From assembly GCA_964442285.1 (NCBI GenBank), contig CAYTZH010000011.1:1-64000 (forward strand): a stretch of DNA of 64,000 nucleotides, read 5' to 3'. The position numbers were made by a program, and so were the translations under genes. This DNA comes from CAYTZH01 sp964442285 (GTDB lineage Bacteria > Myxococcota_A > UBA9160 > JAFDET01). The notes beneath the pieces are model-generated. The model ran no database searches and had not been told where the DNA came from. It worked only from the letters and a program-made list of their open reading frames with translations. This document shows, in pieces, positions 43,457-51,518 of this stretch; positions within the stretch are counted from its first letter, which is position 1, and every line of letters starts with the position of its first letter.

Positions 43457-43996
43457 TCAGCGCAGCTCGGGCGGGGGCGGCGGCGGACGGCCGTAGGGCG
43501 GCGGCGCGGATCGCGGAACGGCCGTGCGCGCATCCACCGGGACCGAGTCCCGCGCCACGGGAACCTGGTGGCCCAGGGCGTACATGCATTGCACGTACGC
43601 CGCGTCGAAGCGGTCCTGGCCGACGGCCCGGGTCTGGTGCACGCCCGCGGCCGCCGCGGGCGCGGCCGAGGCCAGCCCGCCGCCCGCTCCGATCGCGGCG
43701 CCGATGCCCGGGTGACCCACCGCGGCGCCGATGGCGGCGCCCAGGGCGGCTCCGATGCCCGCCCCCACGGCCGCCGTGGCGACCCCGCGGCCGACGGCGC
43801 GCCCCCTGAAGTCGCCGGTCCGGCGCCAGGCCTCGTCGCGGCAGTAGCCGTCGTCGGCCTCGAAGCCCGCCAGGCTCGAGCCCGTGCCCGGGAGCGCCGT
43901 CACCCCCGGCCCCGGAGCGATCGTGGCGCAGCCGAGCGCCAGCCAAGCCGTGGCTGCGGTCGCCAGCGCCGCGCGCCGTCGCGCGCCGCGCCCCAC
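43457..43996 (-). CDS. Glycine-zipper lipoprotein
   Basis: This encodes 179 residues from a GTG at 43996, two bases after the upstream stop. The lipobox is WLALGC. Residues ~70-105 are a glycine zipper (VGAGIGAALGAAIGAAVGHP and onward), as in outer-membrane stress proteins such as the SlyB/YmgG type. Four Cys include one near GYCRDEA and one near YVQCMYALG, the latter pair resembling other small lipoproteins of this kind. The tail is Pro-rich. The role is probably envelope integrity. It forms an operon with the His-rich protein upstream. Confidence 0.75.
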   Translation of the reverse strand: MGRGARRRAALATAATAWLALGCATIAPGPGVTALPGTGSSLAGFEADDGYCRDEAWRRTGDFRGRAVGRGVATAAVGAGIGAALGAAIGAAVGHPGIGAAIGAGGGLASAAPAAAAGVHQTRAVGQDRFDAAYVQCMYALGHQVPVARDSVPVDARTAVPRSAPPPYGRPPPPPPELR

Positions 43997-43998
43997 GG

Positions 43999-44514
43999 CT
44001 AGCGGTACCTCGGCGGTACCGGGACCCACGCCTCGGGACACCGCTCCACGTCGGGGTAGTAGGCGCGCTCGCTCTCGCAGTAGTACCAGAACTCGGCCGG
44101 CTCGGGCGCCGGCTCGCGCTCCACGTAGACGGGCTCGCGTTCCACGTAGACGGGCTCGCGCTCCACGTAGACGGGCTCGCGCTCCACGTAGACGGGCTCG
44201 CGCCTCACGACCACGCGCTCGCGCTCGACGTAGACGGGCCGCCGGACCACGACGCGCCGCTCGTGGACGCGATGCAGGTGGTGCAGCAGCAGCGCCGAGC
44301 CGAGTCCGATCGCCACGCCGGCGGCGAGCCTGCCGCGGTGGTGGCGATGCCGGTGGTGGCGGTAGGGCCGGTAATGGTGGTGGTGTACGTGATGGCGGCG
44401 GTGGTAGTGGCGCCCGCCGGCCTCGGCGGTCTGGAAGCCGCCGCTCACCGGGACCGCCAGCGCGGCGATGAGGACGGTCGCCGCCGCCCGCCTCGTCGCC
44501 TTCCCGATCGTCAT
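43999..44514 (-). CDS. Secreted His-rich protein with VYVERE repeats
   Basis: This encodes 171 residues with a Sec signal (VLIAALAVPVSGGFQTAEA). Residues ~33-90 have more than 25 His in clusters (HHVHHHHYRPYRHHRHRHHR), likely binding metal. A short hydrophobic segment (AAGVAIGLGSALLL) follows. Then come four EPVYVER repeats of seven residues (21-bp DNA repeats, 44110-44200). It ends WYYCESERAYYPDVERCPEAW, a two-Cys motif seen in other small envelope proteins. A good GGAGGAA precedes the ATG. It may be a metal-binding surface protein. Confidence 0.7.
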   Translation of the reverse strand: MTIGKATRRAAATVLIAALAVPVSGGFQTAEAGGRHYHRRHHVHHHHYRPYRHHRHRHHRGRLAAGVAIGLGSALLLHHLHRVHERRVVVRRPVYVERERVVVRREPVYVEREPVYVEREPVYVEREPVYVEREPAPEPAEFWYYCESERAYYPDVERCPEAWVPVPPRYR

Positions 44515-44642
44515 GTGCCGTTCCTCCTGGTCCGGAGCGGGTCCGGAGCTCGGCTCCACCCCTTTCAACCGGGTGGGACGCAGCCGCCCCACACGATCTT
44601 CGAACCCCCCATCTGCCGTCGCGTTGCGGGCCCAGGCGTATC

Positions 44643-44715
44643 TGTCTAGATCTTTCGGCATATATTTAGACAAATCTCGGCTTAAATCTCGACAAAATCT
44701 AGACGTCTGTAATAG
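44643..44715 (+). promoter_or_regulatory. Third CarH/LitR-like operator, before small membrane genes
   Basis: TGTCTA (44643-44648), TAGACA (44667-44672), TCGACA (44689-44694) and TAGACG (44700-44705). The three direct repeats start 22 and 11 bases apart, that is, in whole helical turns. TATTTAGACAA and AATCTCGACAA both fit nAnnTnnACAn. The inverted TGTCTA starts 24 bases before the first. TAATAG (44710-44715) may be the -10, 15 bases from TCGACA. The gap 44515-44754 holds little else apart from the leader of the minus-strand gene. Confidence 0.6.
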
Positions 44716-44754
44716 TTCGGGAGGGCCAGAGAGCCCGCACGGGAGGAAATCACC

Positions 44755-44967
44755 ATGTCCGATCGAACCCTGCCGGAGGCGAGATCCGCCTCCAATGACC
44801 GGGCCACTTCGAAGGCCCTCTTCTTCACGGCGGCGCTGATTTCGCTGCTCGCCTCCGTCTACCTGTACTTCACGGGCTCGCGCGAGCAGGGAATCTTCGT
44901 GGGCCTCTGGGTCCCCTCGATCCTCTCCGCGGGCGCGCTCCTGCTGGGGGACGGCCGCGATGAGTGA
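44755..44967 (+). CDS. Two-helix small membrane protein under the third operator
   Basis: This encodes 70 residues with GGGAGGAAATCACC just upstream of the ATG. It has two hydrophobic stretches: ALFFTAALISLLASVYLYFT and GIFVGLWVPSILSAGALLL. No family is recognised. It overlaps the next small gene by eight bases. The shared operator with rhodopsin and crtE suggests light induction. It may be a helper for the pump or an unrelated envelope protein. Confidence 0.75.
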   Translation: MSDRTLPEARSASNDRATSKALFFTAALISLLASVYLYFTGSREQGIFVGLWVPSILSAGALLLGDGRDE

Positions 44968-45115
44968 CGCGAACCTGCTGACCTTCGGCTGCGCCATGTT
45001 CTTCATCGCAGCGGCCGGAGCCTACGTGGCGCTGCGCGAGCGCTATCTCGTGCGGGTGCGCGAGTGGCGCCAGGGCCGCGCCCCCAAGGAGGCAGCGCGG
45101 GAGCGATCCCGCTAG
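44960..45115 (+). CDS. Tiny single-helix membrane protein
   Basis: This encodes 51 residues: MSDANLLTFGCAMFFIAAAG and a helix ending at AYVALRERYL, then a basic tail (VREWRQGRAPKEAARERSR). It is in a different frame, starting inside the end of the previous gene (ATGAGTGA). Its TAG stop shares CTAG with the convergent gene. It is too short for most gene finders; the coupling and clear topology support it. Confidence 0.6.
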   Translation: MSDANLLTFGCAMFFIAAAGAYVALRERYLVRVREWRQGRAPKEAARERSR

Positions 45116-45903
45116 CTGCCCTCGGGCTGTCGACGTCGCTCGAGCTCGGCCCGCGCGTGTGCTCGGAGTGCTTCGTGGAGCGTGGCGTCCCGCGCGATGC
45201 CCCGGATCTCTGACAGGGGCAGGGCACCCAGCAGCTTCAGGGCCAGGGGCGTCGGGCAGTAGGGGTTGCGGGCGACGGCAACCCGCACGGCGATACGTTG
45301 GCCGAAACGGCGGCTGCGCTCGATGCAGGAGAGGGTGCTGGCCGGGATCGGCCGGCGCGCTGCGATGCGGACCACCTGGGGCTCCGTGATCCGCGGGTTG
45401 GCGAGCAGGTGCTCGATCACCGTTGCGTCGGGATCGAGCAGCAGGCGCTCCAGCAGCGCCAGCTCTCCGCCCCGGGCGAGCGCGCGCCTCATGCCGAGCG
45501 GAATCTCCGCCACATCGCGGGGCAGGTCTGCCGCCGGATCGTTCATCACTTCCGCGGCCGGTGCCGTTCGGAACAGACGCATCACGAAATCGTCGTCGCG
45601 GGCCGCGGCCTCCGAGTAGATCCGCGCGCAGAATTCGTAGTCCAGCCGCCGGGTCGCACCGCCCTCTCGCAGCAGACCTTGGAGGACCTCCCGCAGGGTC
45701 AGCAGGTGTGGCGCACGCCTTCCGGGGCGCTCGAGAATCGCCGCGATCAGCCCGTAGGCTTCCGCAGGGCTCGCCTCCTCCAGGCGCCGCAGCAGCCGCT
45801 CGCGGCGCATCGCCGGCTCGGCGAGCGCGCGCAGGGTGCGGTCGAGGCCCCGGGCCTCGGCCTCCAGCAGCGCGTCCTGGGGCTGTTCGGGTCGCTCTTG
45901 CAT
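45112..45903 (-). CDS. HEAT-like repeat protein of unknown function
   Basis: This encodes 263 residues, all helical. Repeats of the leucine-rich-variant/HEAT type are visible: LLDPDATVIEHLLANPRITEPQVVRIAARRPI and, later, RVAVARNPYCPTPLALKLLGALP in outline (written here in pieces). Such proteins resemble the DUF2336-like class but I cannot confirm the family. It is cytosolic, with no signal. The stop is shared with the convergent tiny gene through CTAG. GATACG lies upstream on the minus strand as a weak -10. Confidence 0.7.
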   Translation of the reverse strand: MQERPEQPQDALLEAEARGLDRTLRALAEPAMRRERLLRRLEEASPAEAYGLIAAILERPGRRAPHLLTLREVLQGLLREGGATRRLDYEFCARIYSEAAARDDDFVMRLFRTAPAAEVMNDPAADLPRDVAEIPLGMRRALARGGELALLERLLLDPDATVIEHLLANPRITEPQVVRIAARRPIPASTLSCIERSRRFGQRIAVRVAVARNPYCPTPLALKLLGALPLSEIRGIARDATLHEALRAHARAELERRRQPEGS

Positions 45904-45979
45904 GGTCCTGCAGACGACGTATCGACGGATCGCGGCGCCGACTCAACGCCCCCGCCGGGCTTCGCTACGCTGGCCGCCG

Positions 45980-47881
45980 ATGGACCCGGAGTCGCTGTAC
46001 CGCTTCCTGGTGGAGCTTCCCAACCAGTTCGGCATCGACCCCGCGCGGGAGGGCGCCACGGCGAGCGTCCATTTCTGGCTGCGCCAGCTGTTCCACCTCG
46101 CGGGCGGCGCGCTCCTCGGCCTCCTCTTCTGGCGGCTGGGAGCCCGCGTCCACGCCCTGGCCGCGCCCGTCCTGGCCGTGTTGCTGGGGCTCCACGAGGG
46201 GCGCGACTTCCTGCGCTTCGGCCAGACCGCGGAGAAGACCCTGGTGGATGCCGCCGCCTGGTCCCTCGGCTACCTGGTGCTGGTCCCGCGACTCGCCCGT
46301 CGACGCGCGGGGCGTTCCCGGCCCGCGGTGCGTGCGGTGCTCCTGGCGGCGGCGGGCACCGCGCTGCTGCCGGGCTGTGCGAGCTGGAACCACACCCGGG
46401 CGGAGGTGATCGATCCGATCCACGCGCTGCTCCACCACGCCTATCCCGAGGCCTTCGCCGAGCGGGATCCGGAGGTGCTGCGAGCGCTCTTCGTCGAGCC
46501 CTCGGCCGCAGCCGACAGCGTCGCCCTGCTCGAGCGGTTCCGGGAGGTGGACCGGACCCACGGCCACATCGAGTGGGTTCGCCTGGAGTCGTTGCCGGTA
46601 CGCGCGCGGGTCGCGCTGCGGCTGGACGGGATCGATCCGGAGGGCCGCCCGCGCACGCTCCAGCAGCGCCACGACATGGTGCTGGCGCGGGACGCGGCGG
46701 GCTGGCGCATCGCCTCCGACGAGCCCGGGCCGGCCCTCGAGGTGCCGAGACCGGCGACCTTCTTCTACGACGAGGCCCGGCTGCGCGGGCTCTGGTTCGA
46801 GCACCGGGGCAAGCCCGTGCCCGCGGCCGACGGCACGCCGAAGCGCTACGTCTTCGGCTCCGGCGTCGCCGCCGCCGACCTGGACGGCAACGGGTTCGAC
46901 GACGTGGTCCTGGCCCAGGGCGACCGCATCGAGCTCTTCCTGAACGAGGCCGGCCAGTTCGAACGGGTCTCCGAGGCCTGGGGCCTGGGCGCCGGGCTGC
47001 GGGCGCCGGGAGCGACGATCTGGACGGCACTGCTTCCGCGGGACTTCGACGGCGACGGGCGGCGCGATCTCTTCGTGGCCGCGGAGCACGGGCAGCCGCT
47101 GCTCCTCCGCAACACCGGCGAGCGTTTCGAGCTGGTGCCCGATTCCGGGATCCGCTCGCACGAGCGCACCGTGGGCGCGGTGGCGGCCGACTTCGACGGC
47201 GACGGGCTCCTCGACCTCTTCCTCGCCAACCACGAGAGCGTCTTCCATCGGGCGCCGGATCCGCCCAACGCCCGCAACGCTCGCAACGACCAGCTGTTCC
47301 TGGGCCTGGGGGACGGCCGCTTCCGGGACGCCACCCGCGAGTCCGGCATCGACAACACGGGCTGGTCGCTGGCGCCGGTGGCCGCCGACTACGACGGCGA
47401 CGGCGACGTGGACCTCTTCGTCGGCAACGACTTCGGTCCCGACGCCCTGCTGCGCAACGACGGTCGCGGCCGCTTCGAAGACGTCAGCCGGGACGCGGGC
47501 CTGGACCGCCCCGTCGCGGCCATGAGCGCCGACTGGGGCGACTTCGACGGAGACGGGGACTTCGACCTGTTCGTGGCCGGCATGGCCTCGGGTGCGGCAT
47601 GGGTGCTCGAGGCGCCCGATTTCCGGATCCGCAAGGTGCCCTGGATCATCGACGCGCTGTTCCGTCCCTACGTGCGCGAGGCGGTGCGCGCCTGGTTCCT
47701 GGGCAACCGGATCTACGAGAACCTGGGCGACGGCCGCTTCCGGGAGTTCGCCGCGGAGAGCGGCGCCCAGCGCAACGGCTGGGGCTGGGGCTCCGCGTGG
47801 CTGGACTTCGACAACGATGGTCGCCTCGACGTGTATGCGTCCAACGGCTTCATCTCCGGACCGCTCGAAGACGACCTCTGA
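45980..47881 (+). CDS. FG-GAP/VCBS-repeat protein, N-terminal part of an UnbV/ASPIC protein
   Basis: This encodes 633 residues. It opens with three membrane segments (LFHLAGGALLGLLFWRLGAR and so on) and then AAAGTALLPGCASW, like a lipobox after a membrane domain. From about residue 290 come at least five calcium-loop FG-GAP repeats (AAADLDGNGFDDVV, PRDFDGDGRRDLFVA, AADYDGDGDVDLFVG, DWGDFDGDGDFDLFV, WLDFDNDGRLDVY). The frame ends with GFISGPLEDDL and a TGA. The very next codon begins the UnbV domain in the same frame (47882-48469), so the family's single protein seems split. TACGCT at 45966-45971 is eight bases before the ATG, implying a leaderless transcript. Confidence 0.8.
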   Translation: MDPESLYRFLVELPNQFGIDPAREGATASVHFWLRQLFHLAGGALLGLLFWRLGARVHALAAPVLAVLLGLHEGRDFLRFGQTAEKTLVDAAAWSLGYLVLVPRLARRRAGRSRPAVRAVLLAAAGTALLPGCASWNHTRAEVIDPIHALLHHAYPEAFAERDPEVLRALFVEPSAAADSVALLERFREVDRTHGHIEWVRLESLPVRARVALRLDGIDPEGRPRTLQQRHDMVLARDAAGWRIASDEPGPALEVPRPATFFYDEARLRGLWFEHRGKPVPAADGTPKRYVFGSGVAAADLDGNGFDDVVLAQGDRIELFLNEAGQFERVSEAWGLGAGLRAPGATIWTALLPRDFDGDGRRDLFVAAEHGQPLLLRNTGERFELVPDSGIRSHERTVGAVAADFDGDGLLDLFLANHESVFHRAPDPPNARNARNDQLFLGLGDGRFRDATRESGIDNTGWSLAPVAADYDGDGDVDLFVGNDFGPDALLRNDGRGRFEDVSRDAGLDRPVAAMSADWGDFDGDGDFDLFVAGMASGAAWVLEAPDFRIRKVPWIIDALFRPYVREAVRAWFLGNRIYENLGDGRFREFAAESGAQRNGWGWGSAWLDFDNDGRLDVYASNGFISGPLEDDL

Positions 47882-48469
47882 ATGGACCTGGTGATCGAGA
47901 ACGTCGGTCGACGTTCCAGACAATGGGGCAACCAGGGAGACCCCACCGATGTGGGTGACTACTCGCTGAACGGTCGCGAACGCAACGCGCTGTTCTGGAA
48001 CCGGGGCGACGGCCGCTTCGTGGACGTGGGCTTCGTCGCCGGCGCCGACCGGATCGAGGACGGCCGGGGCGTGGCCGTCGCGGACTTCGACCAGGATGGC
48101 CGCCTGGACCTCGTGGTCCAGAATCTGGACCAGCCCGCGGTCCTGTTGATGGGCAAGGGCGAGGTGGGTCGGTGGCTGCAGCTGGCCCTGGAGGGCGCCG
48201 GTCCCAACCGTGATGCCGTCGGCGCCGTGGTCCGGGTCCACGCGGGAGATCTCACGGTGAGCCGGCAGGTTTCGGCCGGATCGGGCTTCCTGGCCAGCTC
48301 GTCCCCGGTCCTCCACTTCGGTCTGGGGGAGGCGAGGCGGATCGACCGCATCGAGATCCGCTGGCCCTCCGGACGGCGGGAGACCCTCGAGGGGGTCGCC
48401 ACCGGACAGCGCCTGCGGCTGCAGGAGGGCCGGCTGGACCCGCTTCGGCGGGCTAGCTCGGGTCCCTGA
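47882..48469 (+). CDS. UnbV/ASPIC-domain C-terminal part
   Basis: This encodes 195 residues beginning MDLVIENVGRRSRQWGNQGD. One more FG-GAP loop (VAVADFDQDGRLDLVVQN) precedes the ASPIC/UnbV domain: VGAVVRVHAGDLTVSRQVSA, SSSPVLHFGLGEARRIDRIE and IRWPSGRRETLEGV. In relatives this domain closes a single FG-GAP chain, so this is probably the severed end of the gene at 45980-47881. The ATG is directly behind the in-frame TGA with no ribosome site of its own. Either UGA is read through, or translation restarts, or the gene is broken. It overlaps the convergent YyaL-type gene by 17 bases. Confidence 0.75.
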   Translation: MDLVIENVGRRSRQWGNQGDPTDVGDYSLNGRERNALFWNRGDGRFVDVGFVAGADRIEDGRGVAVADFDQDGRLDLVVQNLDQPAVLLMGKGEVGRWLQLALEGAGPNRDAVGAVVRVHAGDLTVSRQVSAGSGFLASSSPVLHFGLGEARRIDRIEIRWPSGRRETLEGVATGQRLRLQEGRLDPLRRASSGP

Positions 48470-50366
48470 GCTTCGCTTGCAGCGGGTGGACCTCGGCGAG
48501 CTGCGCGCCGAGCGCCGCCGGATCCTGGGCGGGCACGCGGCAGACGTGGCCGCGACACACGTAGGCCGTGGGTCGCCCCCCGAGCGCCTTCCGCCCCGAG
48601 GCCAACGGCGCCAGCCCCGCGATCTTGCCGAGGGCCTCGCCCTCCGCCGCCACGAGCAGCACCCGGTTGGGAAGGAACGTCCTGCGCAGCGGCGCGAGCA
48701 GCGGTGCGGGCTCGTCGCCGGGGGGCCAGGTGACGACCACCTCGTGCCACGCGTCCAGGCGCGCCTCCAGAGCGGCCAGCAGGGCGGCGTGGGCCGCGGG
48801 ATCCCCGTCGGCCGCGCCGCCCAGGCCCGCGAGCAGGGTGTCGGCGGCGGTCCGGAAGCGCCCTTCTCCGGTCAGGCCGTGGAGTCGCAGCAGGTTGTTG
48901 GCGGCGACCGGGTTGCCCGCCGGAACCGCTGCGTCGCGCACGGGTCGCTCGGGAGGCAGCCGGCCGTCGGCCTTCCGCGCGCGGCGCGCGTAGCCACCCT
49001 CCGGATGGGCGAAGTCGCGGTCCAGCCGCCGCTGGAGCGCGCGTGCCTCCGCCAGCCAGCGGGGATCGGGATCGATCTCGGAGAGGTCCAGCAGGGCCTG
49101 GATCCACAGGGCCAGGTCCTCGAGGAGCGGCTCGCCCGCGCGACGCCCGTCGCTCCAGGTGCGTCGCGGCTCGTCGCCCTCGTAGAGGGCGCCGCGGATG
49201 AAGGCAGCAGTGTGTCGCGCCGCGGCGACGAAGCGGTCCTCGTCCAGGGCGAAGCCCGCGCGGGCCAGGGCCGTGACGGCCAGGGCGTTCCAGCCCAGGA
49301 TCACCAGCGGGTCCGCGGCCGTCTCGTCGACGGCCGCGACGAAGCCTCCGCCGGGAAGCTGCATTCCGTCGATCAGGAAGTCGAGGCTCTCCCGCGCGAC
49401 CTCCCGGAAGCCCGGGTCGCCCGTCGCCTGCCAGGCCTCGAGGTAGGTGAGGGCGAGCCGCGCGTTGTCGCACAGCCGCTTCTCGGCGTGCGGCTCGCGC
49501 CAGCCCGGCGCGTTCGCCGCCCGGTGGAAGCCGCCGCCGACCGGATCCCGGACCGGAGCCGACGCCATCCGCCGAAGCGTCCGTGCGGCCAGGTCCAGGG
49601 CCGTCGCGTCCCCGGTGCGCCGGTGGTAGCGGAGCAGGAAGCGCACCGGCGCGCGGGTGGGGAAGCGGAGCAGCGCTGCTCCCAGACGGCCCGACTCGGG
49701 CTCGAGCCCCGCCTCCAGTGCGGCAGCCGCCCCGTGCAGGCGCCTCGCCTCGTCGCCGCGGCCCGGGCTCGCCGCACCCAGCGCGGCCCGGACGGCGCTC
49801 CCGACCCGATGGGCGCGTCGGACCAGGCCGGGGGCCGCGCCGGCGTGGGCACGCCGCGTCGACGCCAGCACCGTGAGGATGCCCGGGCGTCCCGGACCGT
49901 CCTCCCGCGGGAGGAAGGTGTCGGCGTAGTAGGGCTCGCCGTCGGGCGTGAGGAAGACGTGCAGGGGCCAGCCGGGACGGACGCCCATGGCGTCGGCATA
50001 GCGCGCCATGAGCTCGGCCACGTCGGGCCGGGCCAGCCGGTCCACCTTCACGGCCACGAAGTGCTCGGCGAGTGCGGCCGCGACCGCCGGGTCGGCGTAG
50101 GACTCGCGCTCCATGATCCGGCAGCCGGCGCAGGTCGCGTAGCCGACGCTCACGAAGAGCGGTCGCTTCGAGGCGAGGGCCGCGGCGAAGGCCGCCTCGC
50201 CCCAGGGCCGCCAGTCGACCGGGTTCGGGGCGTGTCGGCGCAGGTAGGGGCTGGTCTCGTCGGCCAGCCGGTTGAGTCCGGTCTGGGCGGCCCCGGTCCG
50301 GGCGAACCCGATCGCGGCGAGTCCGATCGCCGCCAATCCGATCGCCGCCGATCCGATCGCGTTCAT
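48453..50366 (-). CDS. Exported YyaL/SSP411 (DUF255) thioredoxin-fold protein
   Basis: This encodes 637 residues from an ATG at 50366. The signal's core is four five-residue repeats (AIGSA AIGLA AIGLA AIGFA). The thioredoxin-like N-terminal domain has ETSPYLRRHAPNPVDWRPWG and VSVGYATCAGCRIMERESY; the CAGC replaces the usual CHWC. A long alpha/alpha six-barrel follows (DNARLALTYLEAW, RLPPERPVRDAAVPAGNPVA). The family is conserved from bacteria to human, role unclear, possibly redox or sugar-nucleotide related. Family members are usually cytosolic; a secreted form is unusual. The C-terminal Cys pair (YVCRGHVCRVP) is a known family feature. Confidence 0.85.
   Translation of the reverse strand: MNAIGSAAIGLAAIGLAAIGFARTGAAQTGLNRLADETSPYLRRHAPNPVDWRPWGEAAFAAALASKRPLFVSVGYATCAGCRIMERESYADPAVAAALAEHFVAVKVDRLARPDVAELMARYADAMGVRPGWPLHVFLTPDGEPYYADTFLPREDGPGRPGILTVLASTRRAHAGAAPGLVRRAHRVGSAVRAALGAASPGRGDEARRLHGAAAALEAGLEPESGRLGAALLRFPTRAPVRFLLRYHRRTGDATALDLAARTLRRMASAPVRDPVGGGFHRAANAPGWREPHAEKRLCDNARLALTYLEAWQATGDPGFREVARESLDFLIDGMQLPGGGFVAAVDETAADPLVILGWNALAVTALARAGFALDEDRFVAAARHTAAFIRGALYEGDEPRRTWSDGRRAGEPLLEDLALWIQALLDLSEIDPDPRWLAEARALQRRLDRDFAHPEGGYARRARKADGRLPPERPVRDAAVPAGNPVAANNLLRLHGLTGEGRFRTAADTLLAGLGGAADGDPAAHAALLAALEARLDAWHEVVVTWPPGDEPAPLLAPLRRTFLPNRVLLVAAEGEALGKIAGLAPLASGRKALGGRPTAYVCRGHVCRVPAQDPAALGAQLAEVHPLQAKLRDPS
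50301..50360. repeat. 15-bp tandem repeat in a signal-peptide coding region
   Basis: Four 15-base units on the minus strand (GCGATCGGATCGGCG and variants) encode AIGxA repeats. They form the hydrophobic core of the YyaL-type protein's signal peptide. Codon changes at third positions show the units are not a recent expansion. Confidence 0.8.
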
Positions 50367-50462
50367 CGCACAGCGCGTGGCGATGACCTTGCGCGCATCC
50401 CTCCGGTGCACGCGCCGGAGGGTGCACGCCGGGCATGGCGGCGTCAATCGCCCGCCGGCCGA

Positions 50463-51470
50463 TCAGAAGAACGTCAGGGTGACGTTCCCCGAGACCACCG
50501 CCGCGGTCTGGACGTTCCCACCCGCCGCCCGCGTGGCCTCGACCCCCGCGCTCGCACCCACGCTCAGGCGGGAGCCCTTCCCGAAGATGCGGTCGGTCCC
50601 GGTTCCATAGCCGACGCCGGCCTTGGAGCCGTAGGTCTGCTCGTTGCCGAGCCCCTTCATGTAGGCGGCCACCGAGAGATCCAGGCCGTTGCGGCTGTGG
50701 GTGACGCCGAGGGCCACGTTGTAGAGGGCCTTGTCGTCCTTGGTCCCCACCCCCGCGCTCGCCTTGAACTTGGTGTGCTCGTCGACCGGGACCACGAACG
50801 ACTCGGTGAAGGTCAGCTCCTTCAGGGTCTTGCCCTCCACCACCGACTTCACCTCGAAGCGGGTCTTCACGGCCTCGGCGGACTTGATCTCGATGCCCAG
50901 GGTGCCGCCGATCTCGCGCTTCGACGGCACGAAGGTCATCCCCTTCGCGTCCAGGGTCACCGAGCCGATCTCCCGCTTCACGATCTTCTCGGTGAGCAGC
51001 GCCATGCCCTTGGCGGGCAGATCGCCGGTCTTCGTCTTGTACATGACCGCCGCGCCGCCCACCGCGGCGAGCGCGCCGACGATGATCAGCCAGGTCTGGT
51101 TCTTGTCGACGAAGACGCCCACCGGCGAGGCATCCCAGGCGCACTTCAGCTCCTTGAGACCGCGCTCGAGCTTCTTGTACTCCTCCTGGGACTTCACGGC
51201 CTTCTCGGCCGCCGGAGCTGCGGCCTTGCCGATCGGCTTGAGCAGGGCCGTCGCCGTGTCCGCCCCCATGGACGTCCCGGTGAGGGAGGCGCTGGCCATC
51301 TTGCCCGCCTGGTCGCGGAAGGCCTCGTGGATGGCCTTGCGGACCTTCTCGCTGCTGAGCACCTGCCTCGCGAGCTCCTCGCGGTTGGCGACGGTCGCCT
51401 CGCCGAGGCGGATCAGGAGCATCACGCTCTGGACGGCCGAGCCGGGCACGTCCTTGCAGGTATTGGACAT
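50463..51470 (-). CDS. Unknown protein: helical domain, one membrane helix, beta domain ending in Phe
   Basis: This encodes 335 residues. Residues ~1-110 are helical and Lys/Ala-rich (SSEKVRKAIHEAFRDQ, KAAAPAAEKAVKSQEEYKKL). One transmembrane helix is WLIIVGALAAVGGAAVMY. The C-terminal ~180 residues are alternating strands (FEVKSVVEGKTLKELTFTES, GVGYGTGTDRIFG) ending NVTLTFF. The Lys-rich, lower-GC codon usage differs from the neighbours. It may be a beta-domain effector or envelope protein. I recognise no family. Confidence 0.7.
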   Translation of the reverse strand: MSNTCKDVPGSAVQSVMLLIRLGEATVANREELARQVLSSEKVRKAIHEAFRDQAGKMASASLTGTSMGADTATALLKPIGKAAAPAAEKAVKSQEEYKKLERGLKELKCAWDASPVGVFVDKNQTWLIIVGALAAVGGAAVMYKTKTGDLPAKGMALLTEKIVKREIGSVTLDAKGMTFVPSKREIGGTLGIEIKSAEAVKTRFEVKSVVEGKTLKELTFTESFVVPVDEHTKFKASAGVGTKDDKALYNVALGVTHSRNGLDLSVAAYMKGLGNEQTYGSKAGVGYGTGTDRIFGKGSRLSVGASAGVEATRAAGGNVQTAAVVSGNVTLTFF

Positions 51471-51518
51471 GGATGACCTCCGCGCATCGGGTGGGGCGGC
51501 GAAAGCCGCAGCCCGAAG

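Noticed and set aside
47879..47881. Selenocysteine codon at the in-frame UGA
   Set aside because: No SECIS-like stem-loop was evident just downstream, and no known selenoprotein belongs to this family.
48477..51476. Plus-strand frame of 999 residues
   Set aside because: It crosses two real minus-strand genes (YyaL-type and the Lys-rich protein) and has the composition of a shadow frame.
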